From Candidatus Brockarchaeota archaeon (GTDB lineage: Archaea; Thermoproteota; EX4484-205; JAAOZP01): 34,975 bases of DNA. The stretch spans positions 1 through 34,975 of the forward strand of contig JAFNIT010000012.1 of the NCBI GenBank assembly GCA_017601345.1, read 5' to 3'. Position numbers and translations under genes: made by a program. Positions 23,029-32,166 of this stretch are shown here, piece by piece. The notes below the pieces were generated by a model, which worked only from the letters and a program-made list of their open reading frames with translations, did no database searches and had not been told where the DNA came from. The first letter of the stretch is position 1. Each line of letters begins with the position of its first letter.

Positions 23029-24572
23029 GCCCCTGACACTTTGTTCCGCATTCTTTCGTCGTATGCTTCCCCTGCAGCCATCGCAAGCCCGATTTCATTG
23101 ACAGTTACATTTCTATCAAATTCTTTGACTATTCTTCCATTCTTCATAACGATTATCCTGTTACTTAACGATAGTATTTCATCTAAGTCTTCAGAAACAA
23201 GCAAGATACTACTGCCTGAGGCCCTAAGTCTGTGGAAAACCCAATGCACGTAATTCGTTGAAGCAACGTCTAATCCTGAAGTAGGATTACTTGCAATAAG
23301 TATCTTGGGCTTTATTGAGAGCTCCCTAGCTATTATTAATTTCTGAATGTTTCCGCCAGAAATCATGTTTACAGGAGCATTCGCACTGGGAGTAACTATT
23401 TCGAATTCTTGAATAAGCCTCTCTGCTTCCTTTCCGATAGCTTTATTATCCATAAAGACCCCTCTGGAAAACCTTTTGTGAAGTTTCATTATCAGGTTGT
23501 CGGAGACACTTAACTCTGTAGCTACTCCGTACCTAAGCCTGTCCTCAGGAATGTGTGCAACACTCATCTTGATAATTTTATTTGGAGGACTGTTTGTGAC
23601 ATCTACTCCAAACATTTTAATAGAACCACCTGCCACCTTTCTCAGCCCCGTTATCGCTTCCACAAGCTCCCTCTGACCATTACCAGCAACCCCTGCAACA
23701 CCCAGTATTTCACCCTCCCTGAGGACAAACGATACGCCGTCTACTGCAACAATTCCCCTATCGTCTAAGACTCTTAAATCATCTACTTCTAATACTGGCT
23801 TAGCCTCCTTTATCACTTCCCCAGCCTTAGGCTTGAATTCGAGGACTTTACCAACTATCATGCTAACCAGGTCAATTCTGCTGGCTTCACTCGGCTTAAT
23901 GTCTGCCGCTACAACTCTTCCTTTTCTGAGAATCGTTATGGAATCACTAGCCTTAAGAGCCTCGTCAAGCCTATGCGTTATCAGAATTATAGACTTGCCT
24001 GTATTAGCCATCTTCTTTATGGATTTGAAAAGATCCTCCGATTCTAACGGTGTTAAAACAGAAGTAGGTTCGTCCAGAATGAGAATTCTGACATCTCTGT
24101 AAAGCGTTTTAAGTATTTCAACTCTCTGCTGCTCCCCTATGGAGAGCTGCCATATTTTTGCATCGAGATTAATCTTCAACCCATAAGTTTCTGACAATTC
24201 CATTATTTTATTTCTGATTTCGTTGAAAGGAATTCTTAAACCACCCTCTAGAAAAAGAGCGATGTTTTCCAAAACTGTGAGCCTATCGACGAGCATAAAG
24301 TGCTGGTGAACCATTCCAATTCCCATTCTTAACGCGTCTCTTGGCGAGCCTATGCTGACTTTACGCCCTTCTATAAATATCTCACCGGCATCAGGCCTAT
24401 ACATGCCGTAGAGTATTCTCATCAAAGTCGTCTTACCTGCACCGTTCTCACCGAGGAGTGCATGGATCTCTCCCACTCTTACCTTAAAGTCGACACTATC
24501 CAATGCAGTAACGGTGGGAAACCTCTTTACGATCCCACGCATTTCAACGAGATAGTTCTCGTTAGTAGTCAA
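23025..24572 (-). CDS. BMP-type nucleoside ABC transporter, duplicated ATPase
   Basis: A 515-aa ATPase with two fused ABC domains that powers the permeases. Domain 1 has a full Walker A (LLGENGAGKTTLMR), signature LSIGEQQRVEIL and Walker B ILILDEPTSVLT. Domain 2 has the degenerate Walker A GVAGNGQRELVEAI, signature ISGGNIQKLIIARE and ILIASNPTSGLD, as usual for NupO/RbsA-like proteins where only one site hydrolyses well. It starts at ATG 24572, 54 nt after the binding-protein gene. Confidence 0.96.
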   Translation of the reverse strand: MTTNENYLVEMRGIVKRFPTVTALDSVDFKVRVGEIHALLGENGAGKTTLMRILYGMYRPDAGEIFIEGRKVSIGSPRDALRMGIGMVHQHFMLVDRLTVLENIALFLEGGLRIPFNEIRNKIMELSETYGLKINLDAKIWQLSIGEQQRVEILKTLYRDVRILILDEPTSVLTPLESEDLFKSIKKMANTGKSIILITHRLDEALKASDSITILRKGRVVAADIKPSEASRIDLVSMIVGKVLEFKPKAGEVIKEAKPVLEVDDLRVLDDRGIVAVDGVSFVLREGEILGVAGVAGNGQRELVEAITGLRKVAGGSIKMFGVDVTNSPPNKIIKMSVAHIPEDRLRYGVATELSVSDNLIMKLHKRFSRGVFMDNKAIGKEAERLIQEFEIVTPSANAPVNMISGGNIQKLIIARELSIKPKILIASNPTSGLDVASTNYVHWVFHRLRASGSSILLVSEDLDEILSLSNRIIVMKNGRIVKEFDRNVTVNEIGLAMAAGEAYDERMRNKVSGA

Positions 24573-24626
24573 ATTCGTAAAAACCTTGGGAGAAATAAAA
24601 AGCGACGTATCTTAACCTTGCTGAAG

Positions 24627-25847
24627 TCATCCCGATGGAGAACCTATTATATTATCTACAAACCAGTTCATTTGCTCCGTGAAGAGTTGTTCAATAGTAG
24701 CCCTCTGCCCCGCTTGGATCTTTATGTTTCCATTTTGGTCCATAATTGGCCCCGTAAAAGGATCGAAAGGCACGTTAGCTTCCTTCATTAAAGCTAGTCT
24801 GTTCATAACAGCATCGTAAGCACTTATCGATTTTCCTGGCAAATACTTGTTTTTCAGCTCATCGATAAATTTCGGGTTAACTGGTACGCCTGGCTTACCT
24901 CCTAACTCTACCGCACCTTCCTTAAGCATCCATAGATAATCTACATTCTCCAAATTAGTATTGTTGTAAACGTTTAATGCAACCTTCATAAGAATATCCG
25001 CATATATAACTTCCCAATGTACTAATTGACCGCTGACGACAACATCTGGACCAACGTTCTGCATGGGACTGTAATGCGAGAAGACATAGAGCTGCTTACC
25101 CTGCTCATACTGCTGCTGAGCAAATTCAACAATCGCCGTCGAGTCTTCTGTGAAAGCAAGAGTATCTACACCTATGCTTACAAGAGCTTGCGCAGCCTCC
25201 CTCGCCAATTCAGGAGCATACCATTCATGAAGCCACCTTACATAGACTTTCGCCTCAGGATTAGCCTCCTTAACGCCTAGAGCAAAGGCATTGATGTGTC
25301 TTATGACTTCAGGAATGGGGTGGGCAGCTACATAACCTACTTTACCTGTCTTGGTTAATGCTCCTGCCATTAAGCCGTTTAGATAATACACTTGGTAGAA
25401 GTCTACAAAGTATGTCCCAGAGTTAGGGCGCCTCTTAAAACCGCTACAATGGAAAAACAGTTTGTCAGGATATCTTTGAGCAACATCTATAGTTGGATCC
25501 ATGAATCCATAGCTGGTTGTAAAAACAATGTCAGCACCCTCCTCTCTTACAAGCCTTTCAATATACCTAGCGGCCTCCGCTTCTTCTACACTTTCTACGT
25601 ATACTGTTTCAAGCCAGGGGAAGAGCTTTTCAACATGCTTCCTAGCTTGGTCGTGGGCAGCAGTCCATCCAAAATCCTCGACGGGGCCGACATAGATGAA
25701 CCCTGCCTTAAGCTTTTTCACCGGCATACCGTATTCGTATCCAGGGACTTTACCCCACCCTCCTGCCACATAGCCTATTGCTACACCTACCGCGAAGAAA
25801 ATCGCTATTAGGAGAACCATTATTCCACTAATCTTGGGAATACTCAT
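24627..25847 (-). CDS. BMP-family substrate-binding protein, membrane anchored
   Basis: The extracellular solute receptor of the ABC transporter, 406 aa. An N-terminal hydrophobic segment (about residues 9-30) anchors it. There is no lipobox cysteine, so it is held as a transmembrane anchor, unlike bacterial BMP lipoproteins. The family pattern KAGFIYVGPVEDFGWTAAHD appears at about residue 47, with DIVFTTSYGFMD and VGYVAAHPIPEV later. It is the first gene of the operon binding protein-ATPase-permease-permease, all on the minus strand. A TATA candidate lies about 40 nt upstream (25882-25895). The ligand is probably a nucleoside, by family only. Confidence 0.94.
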   Translation of the reverse strand: MSIPKISGIMVLLIAIFFAVGVAIGYVAGGWGKVPGYEYGMPVKKLKAGFIYVGPVEDFGWTAAHDQARKHVEKLFPWLETVYVESVEEAEAARYIERLVREEGADIVFTTSYGFMDPTIDVAQRYPDKLFFHCSGFKRRPNSGTYFVDFYQVYYLNGLMAGALTKTGKVGYVAAHPIPEVIRHINAFALGVKEANPEAKVYVRWLHEWYAPELAREAAQALVSIGVDTLAFTEDSTAIVEFAQQQYEQGKQLYVFSHYSPMQNVGPDVVVSGQLVHWEVIYADILMKVALNVYNNTNLENVDYLWMLKEGAVELGGKPGVPVNPKFIDELKNKYLPGKSISAYDAVMNRLALMKEANVPFDPFTGPIMDQNGNIKIQAGQRATIEQLFTEQMNWFVDNIIGSPSG

Positions 25848-26167
25848 CTTTCAACCCCGTCCACTGAGGTAGGACACAGGAATTTAAGTTTTAAAATTAG
25901 AGGGACAGTTTTTAAACAGGGTTAACGCAAAATAAAATATATCAGATTCATACTCTATCTGGATCGTGCAGCTTGCATCCTTCAAATCATGAAAGAACCT
26001 AAGATTGCAAATTGACAGAGCATTATTTTTCGATCTTCGAATAATCTTCTCCATGATATTCCCATCTTTACGTGTTACAATTACCGTATTCAGAAATAGA
26101 ATTACAGGGCAGATCGGATATAGTAAAACAAAGTTTATATTTCACATAGCGCCCGATAGAGCTTGAG
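25848..26167. promoter_or_regulatory. Divergent intergenic region with promoters for the ABC operon and the FtsX gene
   Basis: This 320-nt gap separates divergent genes. On the minus side an AATTTAAG/TTTTAAAATT stretch (25881-25899) is the likely TATA region for the transporter. On the plus side GTTTATATTT (26133-26142) lies about 30 nt before ATG 26168. The middle is AT-rich, and I see no ORF, tRNA or clear operator repeat in it. Confidence 0.5.
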
Positions 26168-29122
26168 ATGAGTACTAATCCCTATAGTAGCTTCTGTAAA
26201 ATCGTATTAATCCTAATTACGATAGTTCTCCTCTTGGGAACAGTTTCAGTTTCCGGTTCAGTTACAACCTCTATGGAGATCGTTCTCCAAGGAAGGCTTG
26301 AACTTGGAAGCATTACGGACGGGGTTATCGTCATAACCTCGGGTACAGTGAAGATTGGCAACGTGGCGTTCCATGTTTCAACAATCCCTCCAAGAGGATT
26401 CAACGATTCGTTAAATTACGTGAGAATAGAATCGGGAAAACTGTATTCTGGAGCAATAGGTCTTGAGAGAGACCATTTGATGGGTTTGTCAGCAACTTAC
26501 ACCAGTATTAACGAAAACACGCTTTCCCTGGCCTTTGGCTATGGAGAAGCCTATTATCCAAGTTCAACATTCATCAGTGTTTACGGGAGACCCGGTATTT
26601 TCATTAATGCCACGGGTATTCTAATCCTTTCGGAAGACCGTGTAACGATATCTGCTAAGGGCGGTGCATTTCTACCCGTTGGAGAAAGAGAAGTATTGCA
26701 AGAAGGGTGTTTCATAGCGGTAGCGAAGAAACCCCAAATCTTAGGTGAAACCCTCGGTTTCTCCCGTTGGGAAATGTGGTGGATGGGGATCATCGAAGAC
26801 GATGAATACTACTATGTTGCAGTGCCCACGGGAGAAGTTACGCCCTTTTTCATCTATGTAAGTCCCACCAGTAGGCTTGCTGGTTTAATGAGTACTTTTG
26901 GCGCCTTGTCTTCAGAACGGGGAGTGGGAATACGGGTTAACGTTTCCTGCAGTACCGGTAATACTAGCTTAGCATACTTGTTAACTAGAAGCCTAAGAAG
27001 GTCGTTAGAGGGATTCACATATCAAGAACATGCCTTTTTAACGAAAACAGGCTTTGACACAGAGAAATACCTGAAGGAGGTTAAGTACGCGGGAGTACTT
27101 CTTGCAGAAAGCGAGCATGCATTTGAGAAGGGCGATTTCGAAGTCGGAGTAGGCTTGTTGGAAAAAGCCCTTGTGAAAACCAATATTGCAATGGAAGCTT
27201 TGAGCCAGGCTAAGACTGACTGCGTAGGCATGTTCCTATTCCTAATAACTTTCACGTTTTTCCTATCGTCTCTCGTGGGTGCGATGATTGAAAAGAAAAA
27301 GGCGTTTGTGAGCATAGCATTGTTCACAGCACTTGTCCCAGTAGAAATTGCACTTATTCCGCAAGCTAGGATGGCAATCTTCCTTCTCAACCCAGAAGCC
27401 TTATCCCGACTAACCTCGACTTCACTTGCTCTATCACTGTTCGTAGCCGCCGTAACCCTATTGATAGTGGTGATGCTCATATTAGAGGCAAAAGGAACTC
27501 TGCTAAGCGACCTATTCTGGTACTCGGTTAAGAGCATTCGGAAGAGAATACTGAGGGCAGTGCTAACCATAGTTACAATAGCGGTGGTTTCTGCAGTCTC
27601 CGGAAGCCTCCTAGCAGTCGGTACAATCATATCAGTAAGAGAAGAAACCCATCCTTCAGTATTCCGCGGATTAAGCGTGAGCTCTCACGTGACCACAGTA
27701 ACCTATATTTTCAGGGGGCTGGACCAGGCTAATGAGTTTATAGTTAATGAGTTTTTTGAACCAATACCCGAATTCCAAGTCAAGTGGCTATCGGGAATCG
27801 AAGGCGTGAGGAAAACATATATCGTCGCAATATCGCCAGTATTTGTTTCTAAGAGCGGTGAGAGAACCAGCGCATTCCTAGTAGCCACGGATGCTCCATT
27901 GTTTAACGGGACTTCATTAAAAGGAACAATGGTTTCAGCAAGCCTGGCAGAAAAACTCAAAATACAAGCAGGGGACACTATAATGATTATCGGAAAAGAG
28001 GTTGTGATTAGCACGGTAGATAGCGTATTAGAAGAGCCGGTAAAACTGGTGGACGGCGTTCCTCTAGACGAGGTTGAAGGTCCCTTAGTTCTAACAAGCT
28101 TGGAATATGTTTCCCCACCTCTAACAGTCTACAGGGTTATATTAGAAGGCGATTTTTCAAATGATTTGGTTAAAAGACTTGTTGAAATAAGCTACGAGAA
28201 GAATTCGACTTTCACCGTTCTTGGAGGCACGCAAATAACCCAGCGGACATTCAGATCTTTCAGAACGTGTCTAGGCATTGGCAGCGATACGAAAAGCCTA
28301 CTCATATCGGGAGAGTTCGAAAAGCTCGTAGGCGCTCCCGAGCTTCTAGTTCTAATGGGTCTCTCATCTTTAATGATAGTAATTGCCCTCCTAGGCTCGT
28401 TGTACGAACGTCAAAAAGAGTATTCGACGATCAGCGCGCTCGGCGCCAGTCCAGGTCGCGTATCTCTCTTAATGTTTGTAGAGGGGTTAAGCTATGGTTT
28501 AATAGGCGGCGTCTTAGGATATGTCTTAAGCCAGTTCCTTCAAGCATATGTTTCCAATCCGGTAAACCCGATACAACAGTATACATTTAGCTCCATGCTA
28601 GCCAGTTTCATAATAGCAATAGTCTCATCCATAGTAGGAAGTCTCATACCGGCTAGAAAGGTCATATTAAAAGTTGTGCCAAGCCGTTTCCTTTTCAAGA
28701 AGATAGAGGATGTTAAGTTATTTGAGGACCATGCTGAAGCAACGATCCCGTTGAGAATAGTGGGAGACAGCAGTGATTTCATGACCTACGTTTCTTCATT
28801 CACTAAAAGGCCTCCGCCGATGAGCTGGGGCCCAATATACATGCAGGTTTCGCCACGCAAAGAAAAGGAGGGGCGCAACATGGTTGAAATGGTTTTAAGC
28901 TACAGGGGGGAAAGAGTTGCGAGTTATAGGATTCAACTACTATTACCCGAGAACCCCGGCAGCACTATAAAAGCAGTAGCCTACGCGGTCGCTGGAAAAT
29001 GGGGTATTGATCACAAGTATTGCGCTAGAGAAATGCTGACAGCTCTCAGAGAAGACCTATTGCAATACGTAGAATGGAAGAAACAGCTTAGTAAGAAAAA
29101 CAGTCGAGATTCGCCCAGGTAA
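26168..29122 (+). CDS. Orphan FtsX/MacB-type permease with a large ectodomain
   Basis: A 984-aa membrane protein. A signal-like hydrophobic segment (residues 10-30) leads into a ~320-residue extracellular domain rich in beta-strand patterns. Three membrane segments follow (about 352-374, 379-399, 417-440), and then an FtsX-type unit: a segment at about 462-487, a second ectodomain (about 488-720) and three segments from 723 to 832 with the FtsX-like ALGASPGRVSLLMFVEGL. A charged cytoplasmic tail (840-984) ends the protein. FtsX permeases normally work with a LolD/MacB-like ATPase, but none is next to it here. Roles of the family include lipoprotein release, efflux and mechanotransmission; which applies is unknown. 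The TATA box 30 nt upstream supports the ATG. Confidence 0.82.
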   Translation: MSTNPYSSFCKIVLILITIVLLLGTVSVSGSVTTSMEIVLQGRLELGSITDGVIVITSGTVKIGNVAFHVSTIPPRGFNDSLNYVRIESGKLYSGAIGLERDHLMGLSATYTSINENTLSLAFGYGEAYYPSSTFISVYGRPGIFINATGILILSEDRVTISAKGGAFLPVGEREVLQEGCFIAVAKKPQILGETLGFSRWEMWWMGIIEDDEYYYVAVPTGEVTPFFIYVSPTSRLAGLMSTFGALSSERGVGIRVNVSCSTGNTSLAYLLTRSLRRSLEGFTYQEHAFLTKTGFDTEKYLKEVKYAGVLLAESEHAFEKGDFEVGVGLLEKALVKTNIAMEALSQAKTDCVGMFLFLITFTFFLSSLVGAMIEKKKAFVSIALFTALVPVEIALIPQARMAIFLLNPEALSRLTSTSLALSLFVAAVTLLIVVMLILEAKGTLLSDLFWYSVKSIRKRILRAVLTIVTIAVVSAVSGSLLAVGTIISVREETHPSVFRGLSVSSHVTTVTYIFRGLDQANEFIVNEFFEPIPEFQVKWLSGIEGVRKTYIVAISPVFVSKSGERTSAFLVATDAPLFNGTSLKGTMVSASLAEKLKIQAGDTIMIIGKEVVISTVDSVLEEPVKLVDGVPLDEVEGPLVLTSLEYVSPPLTVYRVILEGDFSNDLVKRLVEISYEKNSTFTVLGGTQITQRTFRSFRTCLGIGSDTKSLLISGEFEKLVGAPELLVLMGLSSLMIVIALLGSLYERQKEYSTISALGASPGRVSLLMFVEGLSYGLIGGVLGYVLSQFLQAYVSNPVNPIQQYTFSSMLASFIIAIVSSIVGSLIPARKVILKVVPSRFLFKKIEDVKLFEDHAEATIPLRIVGDSSDFMTYVSSFTKRPPPMSWGPIYMQVSPRKEKEGRNMVEMVLSYRGERVASYRIQLLLPENPGSTIKAVAYAVAGKWGIDHKYCAREMLTALREDLLQYVEWKKQLSKKNSRDSPR

Positions 29123-29222
29123 GTTAACAAAACTCTTTACTGGAGCACATTTGACTATTTGTTTAATAATTTTACTCTCATCTTAGAGTGCAAGCATCTA
29201 TCGAATAACCTGACTTCTAACA

Positions 29223-29545
29223 TTAGCCTCCAAACTCAATTTTCTTTTCCTTAACCCATCTGACCCATTTCGTCTCCTATCCTTTTCCTCAAAGCTAGAA
29301 ACCCCCTCCCCCTTAAGGATGTAACTATACCCTTAGCCGGGGCATACCAGTTTAAGAATTCGCTACAGTTTCCGCAGTGCTCCACTCATGCTTCTCCACA
29401 CACTGCCAAACTGGGCAGACATCCAGCCCCATTCCCTTCAGGAAAAAGGGTTTTCCATCGGTCTCTATACAGTCAGCGCATTTTCTCACATTACTCTTAC
29501 AAGCTTCGCAGCAAGCACCGCATGGAGGAATGCTTATTTTCCCAT
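29223..29545 (-). pseudogene. Second decayed DUF3795-like gene
   Basis: Read from ATG 29545 on the minus strand and across frames, a cysteine-rich protein appears: SIPPCGACCEACKSNVRKCADC, then IETDGKPFFPEGNGAGCL, VWQCVEKH, VEHCGNCSEF, WYAPAKG, ALRKRIGDE and WVRWVKEKKIEFGG with stop at 29223. This is the DUF3795 order (CGxCC..C, CxxC, xWxCxxxxG, CxxC, RIGxxxW). Frame changes are needed near the start (TAA after three codons), near 29420, 29388 and 29260. A TATA-like stretch at 29569-29583 on this strand indicates a once-expressed gene. Nothing else is seen in the 29123-29675 gap. Confidence 0.8.
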
Positions 29546-29675
29546 AATAATCCTAGCTCTTCCACCAGTATTTATTACTTAGGCACGAAGAGAAAGCAGG
29601 TAAATGTCTTCATAGTATTAAGCTTCTAAGCATAAAAGCTTAAACCAGATATCTGAAATTGAATAAATAACAAAT

Positions 29676-30122
29676 ATGAAGAAAGAAGAGGCTGAAACTG
29701 TTTACGAGCAGTTGAGGCAGGAACTAGGGGACGAAGAGGCTAAAAAAGAAGTCGAAAATGCTCGCAAATATCTTGAGAGGCATACTCGAGGCTTGGGCAT
29801 AAGCGTATCTTGGGAGGATGCAATCCTATACTTAATAGCGGAAAAAGCGAAGATAAAGAAGGAGGTGAAAACAGGTATTGATATTTTTGTCAAACATTCT
29901 GGAAAACATTGGAAGATCTACTACTACCCTATAGGATCCTTTGAAGATGACTTGCCTATGTTTGGCAAATTTCTAGAGGAAGTTAGAGAAAGAGGCGAGG
30001 AGGTTTCAGCCATAATTCCGAACATGGGATGGGTCCCCGCAAGCATTTTACTAGGGACTAGTTTCCAAGGGGTTAAGGGATTTGCAGTAATAACTAGGAT
30101 GACTGAAGAGGCTGAAGGGTGA
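29676..30122 (+). CDS. Unknown protein coupled to a radical SAM enzyme
   Basis: A 148-aa soluble protein with no recognised family. Residues 1-40 are a charged helix (KKEEAETVYEQLRQELGDEE), and the remainder alternates strands and helices with a conserved-looking aromatic patch (HWKIYYYPIGSFEDD) and a hydrophobic end (GFAVITRM). Its last bases GTGA contain the GTG start of the next gene, so the two are translationally coupled and probably functionally linked. It may be a substrate or partner of the radical SAM enzyme. AAAAGCTTAAA near 29634 is a plausible TATA region about 35-40 nt upstream. Confidence 0.8.
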   Translation: MKKEEAETVYEQLRQELGDEEAKKEVENARKYLERHTRGLGISVSWEDAILYLIAEKAKIKKEVKTGIDIFVKHSGKHWKIYYYPIGSFEDDLPMFGKFLEEVRERGEEVSAIIPNMGWVPASILLGTSFQGVKGFAVITRMTEEAEG

Positions 30123-31303
30123 GTCAGCGATTTGGGATTCCTAAGTTTAAGATAAATACCTCCTTCAGAGAATATTTTAGGGAAAGGCTGTTGGGAAGAT
30201 GTTTGATTTGCGGAGACGAGTCTCCTCTAATAGCCGGCCAGCTGGGTGTTTGTTTAAAATGCACAAGAAGAACGCCGGAGAAGGCTGTCGAGATAGCTAA
30301 GCGTGTTCACGCCGATACGAGGAGGGCTTTCGGGCTTCCCCCAGTCCCTCCTAAGGATTCTGATGGTTTACCCTGCGGGATATGCGCCAACGATTGTGAA
30401 ATAGGGCAGGGGGAGAAAGGTTTCTGCGGCCTAGTTTCAAATTCAAACGGCAATTTAAACAGACTCGGCGGGACTCCGGAGAAAGGTGTCTTAGAATGGT
30501 ATTATGATCCTCTTCCAACTAACTGTGTTGCAGAATGGTTCTGCCCCGGTTGCACTGGTGCAGGGTATCCTAAGTATGCTTACAAGCCTACTGTTGAAAA
30601 AGGATATGTGAATCTGGCTGTTTTCTACGGGAGTTGCAGTTTCGACTGCCTTTTCTGCCAGAACTGGCATTTCAGACAGATGTCACAAAGCCTTAAGCCT
30701 ATAGTAAGTGCTGAAGAGCTTGCTTATAAAGTTGACCAGAATGTTTCATGCATATGCTTTTTCGGGGGGGATCCTTCCACACAGATGATGCATGCTCTTG
30801 AAACAAGTCGTATTGCTCTTCAGAAGGCTGAGGAAGAAAAACGAATACTGAGGATTTGCTGGGAGACTAATGGTAATATGTTAAGAAGCCTGGCTTTAAA
30901 GGCTGCTGAATTATCTCTTAAAAGTGGAGGTATTGTTAAGTTCGACCTTAAGGTTTGGGACGAGAACCTTAGCAAAGTACTATGCGGGGTTTCAAACAAA
31001 GCCGCGTTAGATAATTTTAGAGAAATAGGAGAGAAGTTTTTCAAGCAGCGTCCAGAGGTCCCTGTTTTAACCGCAAGCACATTGCTCATCCCGGGTTATG
31101 TTGACAAAGTCGAGGTCGAAAACATTGCAAGGTTCATAGCGGAAATTGACCCTGATATTCCGTATACGCTCTTAGCATTTTATCCGCAATATGTTATGGA
31201 TGATCTGCCAACGACTAGTTGGAAACAGGCTAAGGAATGCTATGACGTTGCTAAAAATCACTTGAAGAAAGTTAGAATAGGAAATATACATTTACTATCT
31301 TAG
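30119..31303 (+). CDS. Radical SAM protein (pyruvate-formate-lyase-activating-enzyme-like)
   Basis: A 394-aa radical SAM enzyme. The cluster-binding motif is Cys173-x3-Cys177-x2-Cys180 (GSCSFDCLFCQNW), followed by FFGGDPSTQ as the SAM-binding GGE-like loop. Two N-terminal cysteine regions precede it: Cys28-x2-Cys31...Cys45-x2-Cys48 (zinc-ribbon-like) and CGICANDCEIGQGEKGFCG (86-104), as seen in the PflA-like/AmrS branch. The GTG start overlaps the previous gene by four bases. The target is unknown; enzymes of this branch often activate glycyl-radical or related proteins, and no such partner is in the window. Confidence 0.92.
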   Translation: MSQRFGIPKFKINTSFREYFRERLLGRCLICGDESPLIAGQLGVCLKCTRRTPEKAVEIAKRVHADTRRAFGLPPVPPKDSDGLPCGICANDCEIGQGEKGFCGLVSNSNGNLNRLGGTPEKGVLEWYYDPLPTNCVAEWFCPGCTGAGYPKYAYKPTVEKGYVNLAVFYGSCSFDCLFCQNWHFRQMSQSLKPIVSAEELAYKVDQNVSCICFFGGDPSTQMMHALETSRIALQKAEEEKRILRICWETNGNMLRSLALKAAELSLKSGGIVKFDLKVWDENLSKVLCGVSNKAALDNFREIGEKFFKQRPEVPVLTASTLLIPGYVDKVEVENIARFIAEIDPDIPYTLLAFYPQYVMDDLPTTSWKQAKECYDVAKNHLKKVRIGNIHLLS

Positions 31304-31331
31304 CACACGCTTATGTTTCGATGAGACAGAT

Positions 31332-31640
31332 ATGAATAGATTCCTTTTCTTGAGAACCAACATCGAGGAAATAAGCTTAAGCAACGTAAGACTACCAAGA
31401 AGTCTTTTGAAGGCTCATGAGTTTCTGAGAAAAGGCCTCTTAGGGATCATGTTTGACGATGCCATCGAGACCTATGGAAGGCTCAGGGTAAGGTGCTTCG
31501 AGACTGATCAGAGCGGGGTGACTGACTTTAACGGCAGAGTTAGCTTCAGGATGGCCGGCTCAGGATTTGAGGTCACTATTTACCCCGCCAAGGGAAAGAA
31601 CGGGATAACCGCCTACGAAAAAGCCAGGGTGAGGCTATGA
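31332..31640 (+). CDS. Unknown small protein
   Basis: A 102-aa hypothetical protein starting 28 nt after the radical SAM gene, possibly in the same transcript. It has a basic N-terminal half (RLPRSLLKAHEFLRKG) and a strand-rich C-terminal half (GRVSFRMAGSGFEVTIYPAKG). No membrane segment or motif is recognised. A further frame begins in the last codons (ATGA), but it runs antisense through a dead toxin gene and is not counted as real. Confidence 0.5.
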   Translation: MNRFLFLRTNIEEISLSNVRLPRSLLKAHEFLRKGLLGIMFDDAIETYGRLRVRCFETDQSGVTDFNGRVSFRMAGSGFEVTIYPAKGKNGITAYEKARVRL

Positions 31641-31741
31641 CCAGGCGTAACCTTCTCGGTGGTTTTCTGAGTCTCGCTAAAGCCTGGCCATTATGCTTGG
31701 CTAGTGCTATGATAGCGTACTTCACCGTAGTCGGCATGCTC

Positions 31742-32166
31742 CTACTCCTCTCTCCGGATATCGCTGAGTTTATCGTCAACGGGGCGCGCGCATACCATTG
31801 GAAGCATCGTCGCCACTTGTTGAGCATCGAAGACCTTCTGTCCCTTAAGATTATACTTTTCCAGAAGCTCGATTGTTCTCTGAAGAGTGTCTTCTTTGGG
31901 ATAGATCTTGAGAATATTCTTCGAAACCAAGTATTTCCCATCTCCTCTATTGCCTCCTTGGGCTCCCTCGGATTCTCGACTCTTTTTGGATTAGTAATGA
32001 TGGCAAAAAACTACATTAAAAACTGAGGACAGATGCAAAGGGAAATCTGACCGCTCAAACCTCTATTCCTTAAATCCCTTGATTTCTGGTTGAAAGGGGA
32101 AGTCTCATCTGCAGCGTAAACCAGAACATTAGTATCTAGAAGGACAATAATGTCAGAGGTGGCCAT
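31742..32166 (-). pseudogene. Broken VapC (PIN-domain toxin)
   Basis: Starting from ATG 32166 the frame reads DIIVLLDTNVLVYAADETSP, an unmistakable PIN-domain N-terminus. It then meets a TAG at 32013-32011 within QFLM-stop-FFAIITNPKRV, where family members have Glu (a GAG to TAG change). Downstream it shifts frame near 31942 (KYLVSKNILKIYPKED... ELLEKYNLKGQKVFDAQ) and again near the QVATML segment. The toxin cannot be made. The start overlaps the antitoxin gene by 14 nt. The 3' limit is approximate. Confidence 0.82.

Noticed and set aside
29388-29582. A 64-codon plus-strand frame in the gap after the FtsX gene.
   Set aside because: It is antisense to the second DUF3795 pseudogene, which explains the region far better.
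31637-32026. A 129-codon plus-strand frame starting in an ATGA overlap with the preceding small gene, with a hydrophobic N-terminus.
   Set aside because: Two thirds of it runs antisense through the recognisable VapC pseudogene and its later residues do not look like a protein. The hydrophobic first 45 residues could be a truncated relic, but nothing supports translation.
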